Made by a program: the position numbers and the translations under genes. The notes under the pieces are model-generated. The model saw nothing but the letters and a program-made list of their open reading frames with translations. It ran no database searches and was not told the origin of the DNA. This document shows positions 33,805 through 43,766 of a stretch of 64,000 nucleotides of DNA, piece by piece. This stretch comes from Streptomyces sp. DSM 15324 (GTDB lineage: Bacteria; Actinomycetota; Actinomycetes; Streptomycetales; Streptomycetaceae). The DNA lies in the NCBI RefSeq assembly GCF_001514285.1, contig NZ_KQ949030.1:370634-434633 (forward strand). Reading direction: 5' to 3'. Numbering within the stretch: position 1 is the first letter of the stretch; the number at the start of each line of letters is the position of its first letter.

Positions 33805-34980
33805 ATGACGAGAACCAAGGCCGTGGCCTGGGCAGGGGGTGCCTCCTACCTCCTCGTGGTGAGTCTGCTGGTGGGGGCCGCACCGCGGGCGTCGGGCACG
33901 GTCCACGGTGTCGGGGCGCTGCTGGCTGTGAGCCTGCTCGCCGGTGTGGTGCGACGGATGCCGCTGCTGGCCCTGGTCATGGCGCTCTTCGGATCCACCG
34001 TTGTGGTGCTGGGCCCTCCGAGTTCCGCACAGGAGAGCCGGGCGGCGTCGTCCCAGGGCCAGTTCCTGTCGTATCTGGCGGTGGACCTCGTGCTGGGCTT
34101 CATCGTCGCCACTTGTGCACGGCGCGCTTCGGCTGTTGCCGTGGCCGTGTCTTTCACCGTGCAACTCCTGGTGATCGGCCTGTCCACACATGGAGACGGC
34201 CTGGCCGTCAACGTGGTGATCGCCCTCCTGGCGTTGGCCGCATCCTGCATGGCCGGTCTGCTGAGCCGCGAGCGCCGCGAGCACGCAGCGGCGCTGCGGG
34301 CACAGGAGGTGGGCGAGGCGGTGACCGCCGAACGGCTGCGGATTGCACGGGAGTTGCACGACATGGTCGCGCACAGCATCGGCATCATCGCGATCCAGGC
34401 CGGTGTGGGCAGCCGGGTCATCCAGACCCAGCCGGCCGAGGCGCGCGAGGCCCTGCGCGCCATCGAGGCCACCAGCAGAGAGACCCTGTCGGGACTTCGG
34501 CGCACGCTGGTGTCGCTCCGTCGGGCCGACCGAGGCGCGACCGCATCGGAACAGTCACCGCTCGCACCCACGCCGGGGCTGGCGGACATCGAACGGTTGG
34601 CGGCAGCGACCGCGGGCGCGGGGGTACGCGTCGACGTGCGCTGCACCGGGGAGCGGCGTCCCGTGCCGGCCGACATCGACCTGTCCGCCTACCGCATCGT
34701 GCAGGAGGCACTGACCAACGTGGTACGACATGCGGACACCGGGCGGTGCCGGGTGGCCATCGACTACGGAGACGGGGAACTGTCCGTGGAGGTCGTCGAC
34801 AACGGGCGCGGCTCCATCGGGAACGGCTCGGCCCACGGCTTCGGCATCATCGGGATGCGGGAGCGGGCTGGTCTGCTGGGCGGCCACCTCAGCGCCGGAC
34901 CGCGCCCCGAGGGCGGCTTCCGGGTGGCGGCCCGGCTGCCGCTGCCCGCACACGTCGGAGTTCCGGTGGAGGCACAGTGA
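33805..34980 (+). CDS. Sensor histidine kinase (NarL-type partner)
   Basis: 391 residues from ATG 33805 (GGGAGGGGAC upstream). About six membrane segments are followed by the HisKA_3 dimerisation block RLRIARELHDMVAHSIGIIA with the phospho-acceptor His. The ATPase domain shows DLSAYRIVQEALTNVVRHA, VVDNGRG and HGFGIIGMRERAGLLGG. It phosphorylates the regulator encoded next, overlapping it by four bases (GTGA). The membrane sensor has no extracellular loop of size, so it probably senses the membrane itself or the adjacent exporter. Confidence 0.92.
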   Translation: MTRTKAVAWAGGASYLLVVSLLVGAAPRASGTVHGVGALLAVSLLAGVVRRMPLLALVMALFGSTVVVLGPPSSAQESRAASSQGQFLSYLAVDLVLGFIVATCARRASAVAVAVSFTVQLLVIGLSTHGDGLAVNVVIALLALAASCMAGLLSRERREHAAALRAQEVGEAVTAERLRIARELHDMVAHSIGIIAIQAGVGSRVIQTQPAEAREALRAIEATSRETLSGLRRTLVSLRRADRGATASEQSPLAPTPGLADIERLAAATAGAGVRVDVRCTGERRPVPADIDLSAYRIVQEALTNVVRHADTGRCRVAIDYGDGELSVEVVDNGRGSIGNGSAHGFGIIGMRERAGLLGGHLSAGPRPEGGFRVAARLPLPAHVGVPVEAQ

Positions 34981-35639
34981 CCGTCCGGGTGGTGCTCGCC
35001 GACGACCAGCCCCTGGCGCGGTCCGGTCTGCGCGTGCTCATGGCCGATCACAGCGACCTGGAGGTCGTCGGTGAAGCTGCCACCGGTGCCGAGGCCGTCC
35101 AACTGGTGAGCGACACCAGTCCCGACGTCGTGGTCATGGACATCCGGATGCCCGGGATGGACGGGATCGAGGCCACCCGCCTGATCACGGCCGGTCCGGC
35201 AAGCACACGCGTCCTCGTCCTGACCACCTTCGACGAGGACGACCACGTCTACGGCGCGCTCCGGGCCGGGGCGAGCGGCTTCGTGGTCAAGGACATGGCG
35301 CTGGACGACATCCTCGCGGCGATCCGCGTGGTCGCCGCCGGCGACGCACTGATCGCGCCGGGTGTGACGCGCCGTCTGATCGCGGACTTCATCGGGCGCC
35401 CCGCGGCTGTCCCGGAGCGCTTCCCCCGGCCGGTCGAGGGCATCACCGAGCGGGAACGGGAAGTGCTGACCCTGGTCGGACGCGGCCGGTCGAACACCGA
35501 AATCGCCGAAGACCTCTTCATCACGGTGGCCACCGCCAAGTCGCACGTGTCACGGCTGCTCACCAAACTGGGCGCCCGGGACCGGGTCCAGCTCGTCATC
35601 ACCGCCTATGAGATGGGGCTCGTCACCTTGTCTCGCTGA
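34977..35639 (+). CDS. LuxR/NarL-family response regulator
   Basis: 220 residues from GTG 34977, overlapping the kinase stop. The receiver domain has the acidic pair in VRVVLADDQPLARSG, the phospho-Asp in DVVVMDIRMPGMDGIEATR, and the conserved Lys in GFVVKDMALDDILAA. The C-terminal LuxR helix-turn-helix is GITEREREVLTLVGRGRSN and TVATAKSHVSRLLTKLGARD. Likely activates the divergent ABC exporter in response to the kinase signal. Confidence 0.93.
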   Translation: MTVRVVLADDQPLARSGLRVLMADHSDLEVVGEAATGAEAVQLVSDTSPDVVVMDIRMPGMDGIEATRLITAGPASTRVLVLTTFDEDDHVYGALRAGASGFVVKDMALDDILAAIRVVAAGDALIAPGVTRRLIADFIGRPAAVPERFPRPVEGITEREREVLTLVGRGRSNTEIAEDLFITVATAKSHVSRLLTKLGARDRVQLVITAYEMGLVTLSR

Positions 35640-35648
35640 GTACGGGGG

Positions 35649-35800
35649 TCATGCCGCTGGGACCTGTTCGTCCTCCAACACGCTGAAGTCGACGGGGAGG
35701 TGGGTGTCGTAGTCGTCCGGGGTGACCCCTCTCTCATGGGTGGAGCGGACGCCGAACCGGTTGACGTGCCCCGTCAGGCGTGGCGCGTTGGGCACGTCGC
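35649..35800 (-). pseudogene. C-terminal scrap of an unidentified protein
   Basis: A frame with gene-like content ends at the stop 35649-35651 and reads LTGHVNRFGVRSTHERGVTP then DDYDTHLPVDFSVLEDEQVP. It looks like a natural protein C-terminus but its upstream part is cut off within about 150 bases, before the hppD gene. I cannot name the family. Probably a deletion scar. Confidence 0.35.
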
Positions 35801-35860
35801 GCGGCCTGCGCCCCGGCCCGTCAGCACGAGCCGGGCGCCCCCTGGACGACCTGGGCGGAC

Positions 35861-37069
<1,209 letters not shown>

Positions 37070-37255
37070 TCATCCCTTTCGGTGTGCGTGTCTCCAACGC
37101 GTGGCGGTAGAACACACCGGGACTCCTCACCTGCACAAGAGTCGCCTTCCAGGCTGTTCAAGCTGCTCAGTTTGCCCCATGCAACCGCCCCCCATATATA
37201 CAATCTGCCTAGTTGCGAGTGGGCGAGGACCAGCTGATGCCATATTGCTTTCACC

Positions 37256-37281
37256 GCACAAAAATGTGCGCTGAGCGCACA
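37256..37281. promoter_or_regulatory. Nested palindromes in the hppD-hmgA promoter
   Basis: GCACA-AAAA-TGTGC (37256-37269) overlaps TGTGCGCT-G-AGCGCACA (37265-37281), a perfect 8-bp inverted repeat. The two share the TGTGC half-site. They end 46 bases before the hmgA TTG start and about 190 bases from the hppD start, a position suited to a regulator of tyrosine catabolism. Confidence 0.65.
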
Positions 37282-37327
37282 TGTCCTCAAGCGCGGCACC
37301 GCGACTCCGATTCCCGAGGAGAGGGAC

Positions 37328-38509
37328 TTGCCGTACTACCACCGGGCGGGCGCGGTTCCGCCGAAACGTCACACCCAGTACCGGGACCCGGACGGGAATC
37401 TCTACTACGAGGAACTGATGGGCGAGGAGGGCTTCTCCTCCGACTCCTCGCTGCTCTATCACCGGCACATTCCGTCGGCGGTGCGGGAGTACCGGGTGTG
37501 GGACCTCGGGGACCAGTCCCTGGTGCCCAACCACCCCCTGATCCCCCGTCACCTCTCCACGCACAAGCTGTTCACGGAAGGCGAGTCCGGCATCGACGCG
37601 GTGACCGGCCGCAGGCTGCTGCTGGGCAACGACGACGTCCGCCTGGCGTATGTCGTGGCCGACACGGTCAGCCCCTACTACCGCAACGCGATCGGTGACG
37701 AGTGCCTCTACGTCGAGGACGGGCGGGCGCGCGTGGAGACGGTCTTCGGTGACCTGGAGGTCGGCGACGGGGACTATGTGATCATCCCCCGGGCGACCAC
37801 ATACCGGATCGTGCCGGACGGGGTCGTACGGATGTATGCCGTTGAGGCGAACTCGCACATCGGACCCGCGCGCCGCTACCTGTCCCGGAACGGTCAGCTC
37901 CTTGAGCACGCGCCGTACTGCGAGCGCGACCTCCGCCTCCCGGACGGGCCGAAGCCCGCCGAGGGCGAGAAGGTCGAGGTGTACATCAAGCACCGCGGCC
38001 CGGGTGGCGTCGCGGGGACCGTCCACACCCTCCCGAACCACCCCTTCGACGTGGTCGGCTGGGACGGCTGCCTCTATCCGTACGTGTTCAACATCCGTGA
38101 CTTCGAGCCGATCACGGGCCGGGTCCACCAGCCGCCGCCGGCGCACCAGGTCTTCGAGGGCCACAACTTCGTGATCTGCAACTTCGTGCCGCGCAAGGTC
38201 GACTACCACCCACTGGCCGTCCCGGTGCCGTACTACCACTCCAACGTCGACTCCGACGAGGTGATGTTCTACTGCGGCGGGGACTACGAGGCGCGCAAGG
38301 GCTCGGGGATCGGCCAGGGCTCGATCTCCCTGCACCCCGGCGGCCACCCCCACGGTCCCCAGCCGGGTGCCATGGAGCGGTCGATCGGGGCGGAGTCCTT
38401 CGACGAGCTCGCGGTCATGGTCGACACCTTCCGTCCTCTGCAGCTCGGTGAGGCCGCTCGCGCGACGGACGACGGGACGTACGCCTACTCCTGGGAGCAG
38501 AACCGATGA
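37328..38509 (+). CDS. hmgA: Homogentisate 1,2-dioxygenase
   Basis: 393 residues from TTG 37328, preceded by GAGGAGAGGG; no ATG fits the conserved N-terminus PYYHRAGAVPPKRHTQYRDP. The iron-binding region holds the His and Glu of VPYYHSNVDSDEVMFYCGGD and the His of GSISLHPGGHPHGPQPGAME, as in HGD cupins. Opens the homogentisate ring to maleylacetoacetate. Its stop overlaps the next start by four bases (ATGA at 38506). First gene of the operon hmgA-orf-fahA. Confidence 0.95.
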   Translation: MPYYHRAGAVPPKRHTQYRDPDGNLYYEELMGEEGFSSDSSLLYHRHIPSAVREYRVWDLGDQSLVPNHPLIPRHLSTHKLFTEGESGIDAVTGRRLLLGNDDVRLAYVVADTVSPYYRNAIGDECLYVEDGRARVETVFGDLEVGDGDYVIIPRATTYRIVPDGVVRMYAVEANSHIGPARRYLSRNGQLLEHAPYCERDLRLPDGPKPAEGEKVEVYIKHRGPGGVAGTVHTLPNHPFDVVGWDGCLYPYVFNIRDFEPITGRVHQPPPAHQVFEGHNFVICNFVPRKVDYHPLAVPVPYYHSNVDSDEVMFYCGGDYEARKGSGIGQGSISLHPGGHPHGPQPGAMERSIGAESFDELAVMVDTFRPLQLGEAARATDDGTYAYSWEQNR

Positions 38510-38853
38510 GCGCCCCGCTGAGGCCGGGGATCCCCCCGGTGCCCGCCGGCCTGTTCGACGACGCGGCGGTCTTCCCGCCCGGCGGCCTGCCGATCGAGGA
38601 GGCCGTGCCGGCCCCTGTGGAGCACACCCGCGGCGCCCACGCCGGGCTGGCCGGTGCGTTCGTCCTCGCCGCCGGGGACGTCGACCGTCTCGCCGAGCTG
38701 ACCGCGGACCGGCCCGAGGGCTCCTTCGCCCTCTCGGTGACCGTTCCGCCGCCGGGTGTCTCCGACGCGGTCGCCGAACCCGCCGCCGGGTCGGCCGGTC
38801 TCGGCCTGCCGCCCGCCGCGACGACCGCCCAGCTCACCGAGGTGTCCGCATGA
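38506..38853 (+). CDS. Short protein in the homogentisate operon, probably shortened
   Basis: 115 residues, overlapping hmgA and fahA by four bases each. The N-terminus PPVPAGLFDDAAVFPPGGLP matches a conserved opening I have seen in longer (about 280-300 residue) uncharacterised proteins beside hmgA in Streptomyces. After FALSVTVPPPGVSDAVAEP the rest is Ala-rich, low-information sequence. An internal deletion that kept the coupled stop-start is the simplest reading. No maleylacetoacetate isomerase gene is present, and the function is unknown. Confidence 0.6.
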   Translation: MSAPLRPGIPPVPAGLFDDAAVFPPGGLPIEEAVPAPVEHTRGAHAGLAGAFVLAAGDVDRLAELTADRPEGSFALSVTVPPPGVSDAVAEPAAGSAGLGLPPAATTAQLTEVSA

Positions 38854-40046
38854 CCAGCACTACTCGACTCGCCGTCCCGGCCGACTCGTTGTTCGGCCTG
38901 ACCAACCTGCCCTACGGCGTCTACGCGGCGCCCGGCCGGGCACCGCGCGTGGCGACCCGCTACGGCGAGCACGTCATCGATCTGGCCGTGCTGCTGGACG
39001 ACGACGTCTTCGCCCGACCCAGCCTGAACGCCTTCATGGCCCAGGGGCACGCCCGCTGGGTCGAGGTACGTGGCGCGATCACCGAGCGGCTCCGGGGCCC
39101 GGTTCCCGTGGAGGCGGTCCACGACCTCGGCACGGTGACCCTGTGCCTGCCTTTCGAGGTCGCCGACTACGTCGACTTCTACGCCTCCGAGCACCACGCC
39201 TCCAACCTGGGCAGGTTGTTCCGGCCCGACAACCCCGACCCGCTCATGCCGAACTGGAAGCACCTCCCGGTCGGCTACCACGGGCGGGCGGCGTCCGTCG
39301 TCGTCTCGGGCACCGACATCGTCCGCCCCTCGGGCCAGCGCAAGGGACCAGACGACCCCGTACCGGTCTTCGGGCCCTCGACCCGCCTCGACATCGAGGC
39401 CGAGCTCGGCTTCGTCCTCGGGACCGGCAACGCCATGGGCGAGTCCATCGGCGCCGAGGACGCGGAGCGGCACATCTTCGGGGTGGTGCTCTTCAACGAC
39501 TGGTCCGCGCGCGACATCCAGGCCTGGGAGTACGTCCCCCTCGGCCCCAACCTGGGCAAGTCGTTCGCGTCGACGATCTCGCCGTGGGTGGTGCCGCTGC
39601 TCGCCCTGGACGCCGCCCGGGTCCCGACCCCGGTCCAGGAACCCACCGTGCTGCCGTATCTGCGGATGGCACAGCCCTGGGGCCTCGACGTCGACCTCAC
39701 GGTCGAGTGGAACGGTCAGGTCGTCTCCCGGCCGCCGTACGCCGCGATGTACTGGTCCCCCGCCCAGATGCTGGCCCACCAGACCGTGGGCGGCGCTCCC
39801 TCGCGCACCGGGGACCTGTTCGCGTCCGGCACCGTCTCCGGCCCGGAGAAGGAGCAACGCGGCGCCTTCATCGAACTGACCTGGGGCGGCCGGGAGCCCG
39901 TCACCGTGGGCGGTCGGCAGCGCACGTTCCTGGAGGACGGGGACGAGGTCGTCCTGACCGCCACGGCCCCGGGCGCCGACGGAACCCGGATCGGCTTCGG
40001 CGAGGCGCGCGGCCGGATCACCGGCAGCAAGCAGGAGGACCGATGA
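38850..40046 (+). CDS. fahA: Fumarylacetoacetase
   Basis: 398 residues, full family length. It has the N-terminal SH3-like domain, then catalytic and metal residues in VDFYASEHHASNLGRLFRP (Asp and His), RLDIEAELGFVLGTG (Glu pair) and FNDWSARDIQAWEYVPLGPN followed by LGKSF (Asp and Lys). Hydrolyses fumarylacetoacetate to fumarate and acetoacetate, the last step of tyrosine breakdown. Coupled to the preceding gene by ATGA overlap. Its stop overlaps the ATG of a truncated CoA-transferase gene. Confidence 0.95.
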   Translation: MTSTTRLAVPADSLFGLTNLPYGVYAAPGRAPRVATRYGEHVIDLAVLLDDDVFARPSLNAFMAQGHARWVEVRGAITERLRGPVPVEAVHDLGTVTLCLPFEVADYVDFYASEHHASNLGRLFRPDNPDPLMPNWKHLPVGYHGRAASVVVSGTDIVRPSGQRKGPDDPVPVFGPSTRLDIEAELGFVLGTGNAMGESIGAEDAERHIFGVVLFNDWSARDIQAWEYVPLGPNLGKSFASTISPWVVPLLALDAARVPTPVQEPTVLPYLRMAQPWGLDVDLTVEWNGQVVSRPPYAAMYWSPAQMLAHQTVGGAPSRTGDLFASGTVSGPEKEQRGAFIELTWGGREPVTVGGRQRTFLEDGDEVVLTATAPGADGTRIGFGEARGRITGSKQEDR

Positions 40047-40141
40047 GCAAGACGGCGGCCTCGGCCGCGGAGGCGGTCGCCGACACCGCCTCGGGCAGCT
40101 CCCTCGCCGGTCGCCCAGGGCGGCCTGCCGTGGAAGCGTGA
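40043..40141 (+). pseudogene. Stub of a 3-oxoacid CoA-transferase subunit A gene
   Basis: ATG 40043 overlaps the fahA stop and has a perfect AGGAGG-type site (GCAGGAGGACCG). The first 20 residues, MSKTAASAAEAVADTASGSS, match the start of CoA-transferase alpha subunits (xxASAAEAVADIPDGASLAVGG). The sequence then diverges and stops after 32 residues. The rest of subunit A and all of subunit B are absent, and a terminator hairpin follows. It reads as the scar of a deletion that removed the acetoacetate-activating enzyme from this operon. Confidence 0.65.
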
Positions 40142-40163
40142 CCGGGCGGGCATCACCGCCCGG
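40142..40163 (+). terminator. Terminator of the hmgA-fahA operon
   Basis: CCGGGCGG (40142-40149) pairs with CCGCCCGG (40156-40163) around a 6-base loop, immediately after the stub gene stop; a run of G follows. Confidence 0.7.
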
Positions 40164-40334
40164 GGGGGGTACGCGAGTTCCGCGGCCGTCCGCAGAAGGG
40201 AACTGCATCCGGCCTCGGGAACAGGCGGTCCGGTCCGCATGGTTGCATCGAGGAGGGGCCGGCGCGCCGCACGGGCGGGGACGTCGGAGCCGCGCACCCG
40301 GACCAAGAACGTATTGCCGCAGGAGGACTGCTTG

Positions 40335-41168
40335 ATGACTGACCCGCCCTTGACGCTCATGGCGGTGCACGCCCACCCCGACGACGAGGCCACCGGAACC
40401 GGAGGGGTCCTCGCGCGGTACGCGGCGGAAGGCATCCGCACGGTTCTCGTGACGTGTACCGACGGCGGTTGCGGTGACGGACCCGGGGGTGTCAAGCCGG
40501 GCGACCCCGGGCACGATCCGGCGGTGGTCGCCTCGCTGCGCCGTCGGGAACTCGAGGCGAGCTGTGAGGTCCTGAAGATCAGCGATCTTGAGATGCTGGA
40601 TTACGCCGACTCCGGGATGATGGGCTGGCCGAGCAACGACGCCCCCGGATCCTTCTGGCAGACCCCCGTGGAGGAAGGCGCGGCCCGGCTCGCGGAACTC
40701 ATGCTGCACTACCGACCCGATGTGGTCGTCACCTACGACGAGAACGGCTTCTACGGCCACCCCGACCACATCCAGGCCCACCGCATCACGATGGCGGCGC
40801 TGGAGATGACCGAGCTGACACCGAAGGTGTACTGGACCACGATGCCCCACTCGGGGATGCGGCGGTTCGGCGAGATCATGCGCGAGTTCCAGCCGGGCAT
40901 GCCGGAGCCGGATCCCGCCGAGGCCGCCGCGATGGCCGAGATCGGCCTCCCCGACGAGGAGATCACCACGTGGGTGGACGCCACCGCGTTCAGCGACCAG
41001 AAGTTCGACGCGCTGGCCGCGCACGCCAGTCAGGGCGAGAACATCTTCTTCCTCAGGATGGGCAAGGAACGGTTCGGCGAGATGATGGGCACGGAGACCT
41101 TCATGCGTGTCCAGGACACCACCGGAGCGGCCGTACCCGAGAACGATCTCTTCGCCGGCCTGCGCTGA
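40335..41168 (+). CDS. PIG-L family zinc deacetylase
   Basis: 277 residues from ATG 40335 (AGGAGG upstream). The zinc site motif is AVHAHPDDEATGTGG near the N-terminus, with the third His in YGHPDHIQAHRIT. This is the LmbE/PIG-L fold that removes acetyl groups from GlcNAc-type conjugates. Actinobacterial relatives include MshB and Mca of mycothiol metabolism; length and the short C-terminus fit a paralogue rather than a clear MshB. It has its own transcription unit between a hairpin terminator on each side. The substrate is undetermined; a mycothiol S-conjugate amidase role is one option. Confidence 0.88.
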   Translation: MTDPPLTLMAVHAHPDDEATGTGGVLARYAAEGIRTVLVTCTDGGCGDGPGGVKPGDPGHDPAVVASLRRRELEASCEVLKISDLEMLDYADSGMMGWPSNDAPGSFWQTPVEEGAARLAELMLHYRPDVVVTYDENGFYGHPDHIQAHRITMAALEMTELTPKVYWTTMPHSGMRRFGEIMREFQPGMPEPDPAEAAAMAEIGLPDEEITTWVDATAFSDQKFDALAAHASQGENIFFLRMGKERFGEMMGTETFMRVQDTTGAAVPENDLFAGLR

Positions 41169-41247
41169 TCCGCCCGCCCCACCAGCCGGGAGGGACATCG
41201 ACCGCACGGCGCCTTCAAGCGACCCACACACGCGGGCGGGTGTCGGC

Positions 41248-41280
41248 GGCCGGCCCGGCGAGTCGTTCGCCGGGCCGGCC
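41248..41280. terminator. Bidirectional terminator (14-bp perfect stem)
   Basis: GGCCGGCCCGGCGA (41248-41261) and TCGCCGGGCCGGCC (41267-41280) with a 5-base loop. It lies between the converging PIG-L gene stop (41168) and the amino-acid permease stop (41299), so it can serve both. Confidence 0.85.
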
Positions 41281-41298
41281 GTCCGGTGCCCCGTTCGG

Positions 41299-42846
41299 TC
41301 AGAACTGAATGTCGTGCTCGATGGCGGCCAGTTCCTCGGCCGTGCCCTGGACCTTCGGGCCGGTGAACCACTTGCGGGCGGAGATCAGCCACCACGCGCC
41401 GGCGAAGCCGAGGACGAGGAGGACCGCGAGTGGTGTGTAGTTGAAGGTCGTCGCGGTGACCGGGCTGCTCGTCGGCAGCATGAACAGCACCGAGATGAAC
41501 AGGGTCCATCCGACCGCGATCACACCGACGAGCCTGCTCCACCGGCCGAGGTGCCACGGTCCGCGTTCGAACCGGCTGCCCTGCACCAGGCGGAGGAAGA
41601 CGGGCAGGACGTAGGCGATGTACAGGCCGATGACCGCGATCGAGGTGACGGCCGCGTACGCCGTGGCGTTCCACAGGTAGGGCAGCCCCAGCAGGAAGGC
41701 ACCGCCGGCCGCCAGCCATACCGCGTTGGTCGGTGTCCTGGTCCGCTTGTTGATGCGGTGCCACACCCGGGAGCCGGGAAGCGCGCCGTCTCGCGAGAAG
41801 GCGTAGATCATGCGCGAATTGGCGGTGACGGACGACATCCCGCAGAAGAACTGTGCGCCGATGACGACGAGCAGGAGCAGCTTGCCGCCCGTGGCACCGA
41901 GCGCGTCGATGAAGATCTGCGCCGGGGGCACGCCGGTCTCGCTGGCCAGGGCGCCGCCGTAGTCCTGGATGGCGAAGGTGATACCGACCAGCAGGATCCA
42001 CCCGGCGACGAGCGAGACGAGGATGGACATCACGATGCCCCGCGGACCGGCCTTGGCCGCGTCGTGCGTCTCCTCACTCATGTGCGCCGAGGCGTCGTAC
42101 CCGGTGAAGGTGTACTGCGCGAGGAGCAGGCTCAGCAGGCCGACGTAGAAGCCGGAGTGCCAGCCGGTGTTGTTGACGAAGTGCGTGAAGACGAAGGAGG
42201 CGGACTGGTGCCTGGACGGCAGGACGGCGAGCGCGCCCACGATGACCAGGACGCCGAGGACGTGCCACCACACGCTGACGTTGCTGAGGAAGGAGACCAG
42301 CTTCACGCCGAAGGTGTTGAGCAGGCCGTGGGCCAGGAGCACCAGCCCGAACAGCATGATGGTGTGTGCCGGGGTGGCGGCGAAGCCGAACTGCAGGTCC
42401 AGCAGCGCGTTCATGAAGAACGCGGCCCCGAAGTCGACGCCCGCCGTCACCGCGATCTGGCCGAGGAAGTTGAACCAGCCGGTGAACCAGGCCCACGCCG
42501 GGCCGTGTGAGGGCGCCAGCTTCGCCGCCCAGTAGTACAGGCCGCCCGCGGTGGGGTAGCTGGAGCAGACCTCCGCCATGGCCAGGCCCACGAACAGTGT
42601 CATGGCGCCTACCAGGGGCCACCCCCACGTGATGAGTGCCGGGCCTCCCGTGTTCATTCCGAAGCCGTACAACGTCAGGCAGCCGGAGAGGACGGAGATG
42701 ATGGTGAAGGAGACGGCGAAGTTGGAGAACGCCGACATCGAACGGGCCAGTTCCTGAGCGTAACCGAGTTGATGCAGCCGTTGCTCGTCGCTGAGCGGCG
42801 GGGACGTTCTCTCGTGCAGGTCCGCACTCGGGACATGCTTGTCCAT
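41299..42846 (-). CDS. APC-superfamily amino acid / GABA permease
   Basis: 515 residues from ATG 42844-42846 (a GTG at 42850-42852 also sits behind the GGAGG). Twelve or more membrane segments, with the conserved first-helix region SAFSNFAVSFTIISVLSGCL and EVCSSYPTAGGLYYWAAKLA typical of the GabP/Bat1 APC subgroup. Intracellular loop HMSEETHDAAKAGPRGI carries the family's EE signature. Probably imports GABA, polyamine or choline-like amines. It has its own copy of the cluster operator (42922-42945), so it is a separate unit of the amine regulon, downstream of the amide-hydrolase gene. Confidence 0.88.
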   Translation of the reverse strand: MDKHVPSADLHERTSPPLSDEQRLHQLGYAQELARSMSAFSNFAVSFTIISVLSGCLTLYGFGMNTGGPALITWGWPLVGAMTLFVGLAMAEVCSSYPTAGGLYYWAAKLAPSHGPAWAWFTGWFNFLGQIAVTAGVDFGAAFFMNALLDLQFGFAATPAHTIMLFGLVLLAHGLLNTFGVKLVSFLSNVSVWWHVLGVLVIVGALAVLPSRHQSASFVFTHFVNNTGWHSGFYVGLLSLLLAQYTFTGYDASAHMSEETHDAAKAGPRGIVMSILVSLVAGWILLVGITFAIQDYGGALASETGVPPAQIFIDALGATGGKLLLLVVIGAQFFCGMSSVTANSRMIYAFSRDGALPGSRVWHRINKRTRTPTNAVWLAAGGAFLLGLPYLWNATAYAAVTSIAVIGLYIAYVLPVFLRLVQGSRFERGPWHLGRWSRLVGVIAVGWTLFISVLFMLPTSSPVTATTFNYTPLAVLLVLGFAGAWWLISARKWFTGPKVQGTAEELAAIEHDIQF

Positions 42847-42921
42847 GGGCACAATGCCTCCGAGGGCCTCGAGTAGCCACAGTGGGTGCAGGGGTCGCGG
42901 CGAGTCGCAGCCCGCCTTGAA

Positions 42922-42945
42922 CAAAGGTGTGAAGCGATACCATTA
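42922..42945. promoter_or_regulatory. Amine-cluster operator, third copy (half degenerate)
   Basis: CAAAGGT-N10-ACCATTA, 76 bases upstream of the permease start. The left half-site and the 10-base spacing equal those of the copies at 45286 and 45680; the right half has one change in ACCTTTA. Confidence 0.55.
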
Positions 42946-43043
42946 ACCCTTGGGTGACTCAGCGCAAGACCCTGACGATAAAATTCAGGAGCGGAATGCC
43001 CTGGCCGCAGTACGGGTGGCGGGCGTTCTCAAAAGGTTCTTGC

Positions 43044-43766
43044 TCATGCCTTCTGTGCTGCGGTCACCAGCGCCCGCATCACCCGGAGGTCGTCGCCGGC
43101 TTCCGGGTGCCATTGAACGGCCAGGGTGAAGGGGTTCGCCGTCGGCAGTTCGATCGCTTCGACCGTGCCGTCCTCGGCGTGTGCGCAGGGCAGCAGTCCG
43201 CCGCCGAGCCGGTCCACCGCCTGGTGGTGGTAGGTGGCCACGCTCACCTCCTCGGGCACCGCCGCGGCCAGCTGTGTCCCGGGTACGGGTTTCACGCGGT
43301 GCGCGGCGAAGACTCCGGGCGGACCGGAGTGGTCGCCGTGCCCCACCCGGTCGGGCAGGTGCTGGACCAGGGTGCCGCCCAGGGCGACGTTGAGCAGTTG
43401 CATGCCCCGGCAGATGCCCAGCAGCGGCTTGCCCGCCGCCCGGGCCGCTTCGATCAGGGCCAGTTCCCAGGCGTCCCGCTCCGCGTAGGCCGGTCCGGTC
43501 CTCGGGTGACGTTCGGCTCGGTAGCGCACGGGGTCCACATCCGGGCCGCCCGCGATCACGAGGCCGTCGAGCCGGGCCACCACCGCCTCGGCGGCGGCCG
43601 GGGTGTCCGGCGGCAGGAGTGCCGGCAGGGCGCCCGCCTTCTGGGCGAGGCGGTGGTAACCCGCCGGCAGTACGGCGGCGGGCAGCTCCCACACGCCCCA
43701 CCGCACCGACGTCTCGAGGTAGGTGCTGATGCCGATCAGCGGTTGGAACACGGGCTCTCCTGTCAT
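43044..43766 (-). CDS. Gamma-glutamyl amide hydrolase, class I amidotransferase fold (PuuD-like)
   Basis: 240 residues. The nucleophile Cys is in GKPLLGICRGMQLLNVALGG and the catalytic His-Glu in FTLAVQWHPEAGDD; the oxyanion region is LVIAGGPDVDPVRY. This is the peptidase C26 family of gamma-glutamyl-GABA hydrolases (PuuD). With the GlnA4-like ligase it would complete a gamma-glutamylated route: ligase adds glutamate to an amine, the aldehyde is oxidised, and this enzyme frees the product. ATG overlaps the ethanolamine permease stop by four bases. Confidence 0.9.
   Translation of the reverse strand: MTGEPVFQPLIGISTYLETSVRWGVWELPAAVLPAGYHRLAQKAGALPALLPPDTPAAAEAVVARLDGLVIAGGPDVDPVRYRAERHPRTGPAYAERDAWELALIEAARAAGKPLLGICRGMQLLNVALGGTLVQHLPDRVGHGDHSGPPGVFAAHRVKPVPGTQLAAAVPEEVSVATYHHQAVDRLGGGLLPCAHAEDGTVEAIELPTANPFTLAVQWHPEAGDDLRVMRALVTAAQKA

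Noticed and set aside
33597-33818. N-terminal extension of the ABC ATPase frame
   Set aside because: The first 70-odd codons are Arg/Pro-rich and precede the conserved VIEVSELTKRYG opening.
38415-41231. 938-codon minus-strand frame over hmgA, fahA and the PIG-L gene
   Set aside because: Runs antisense through four real starts and two terminators; no recognisable domain.
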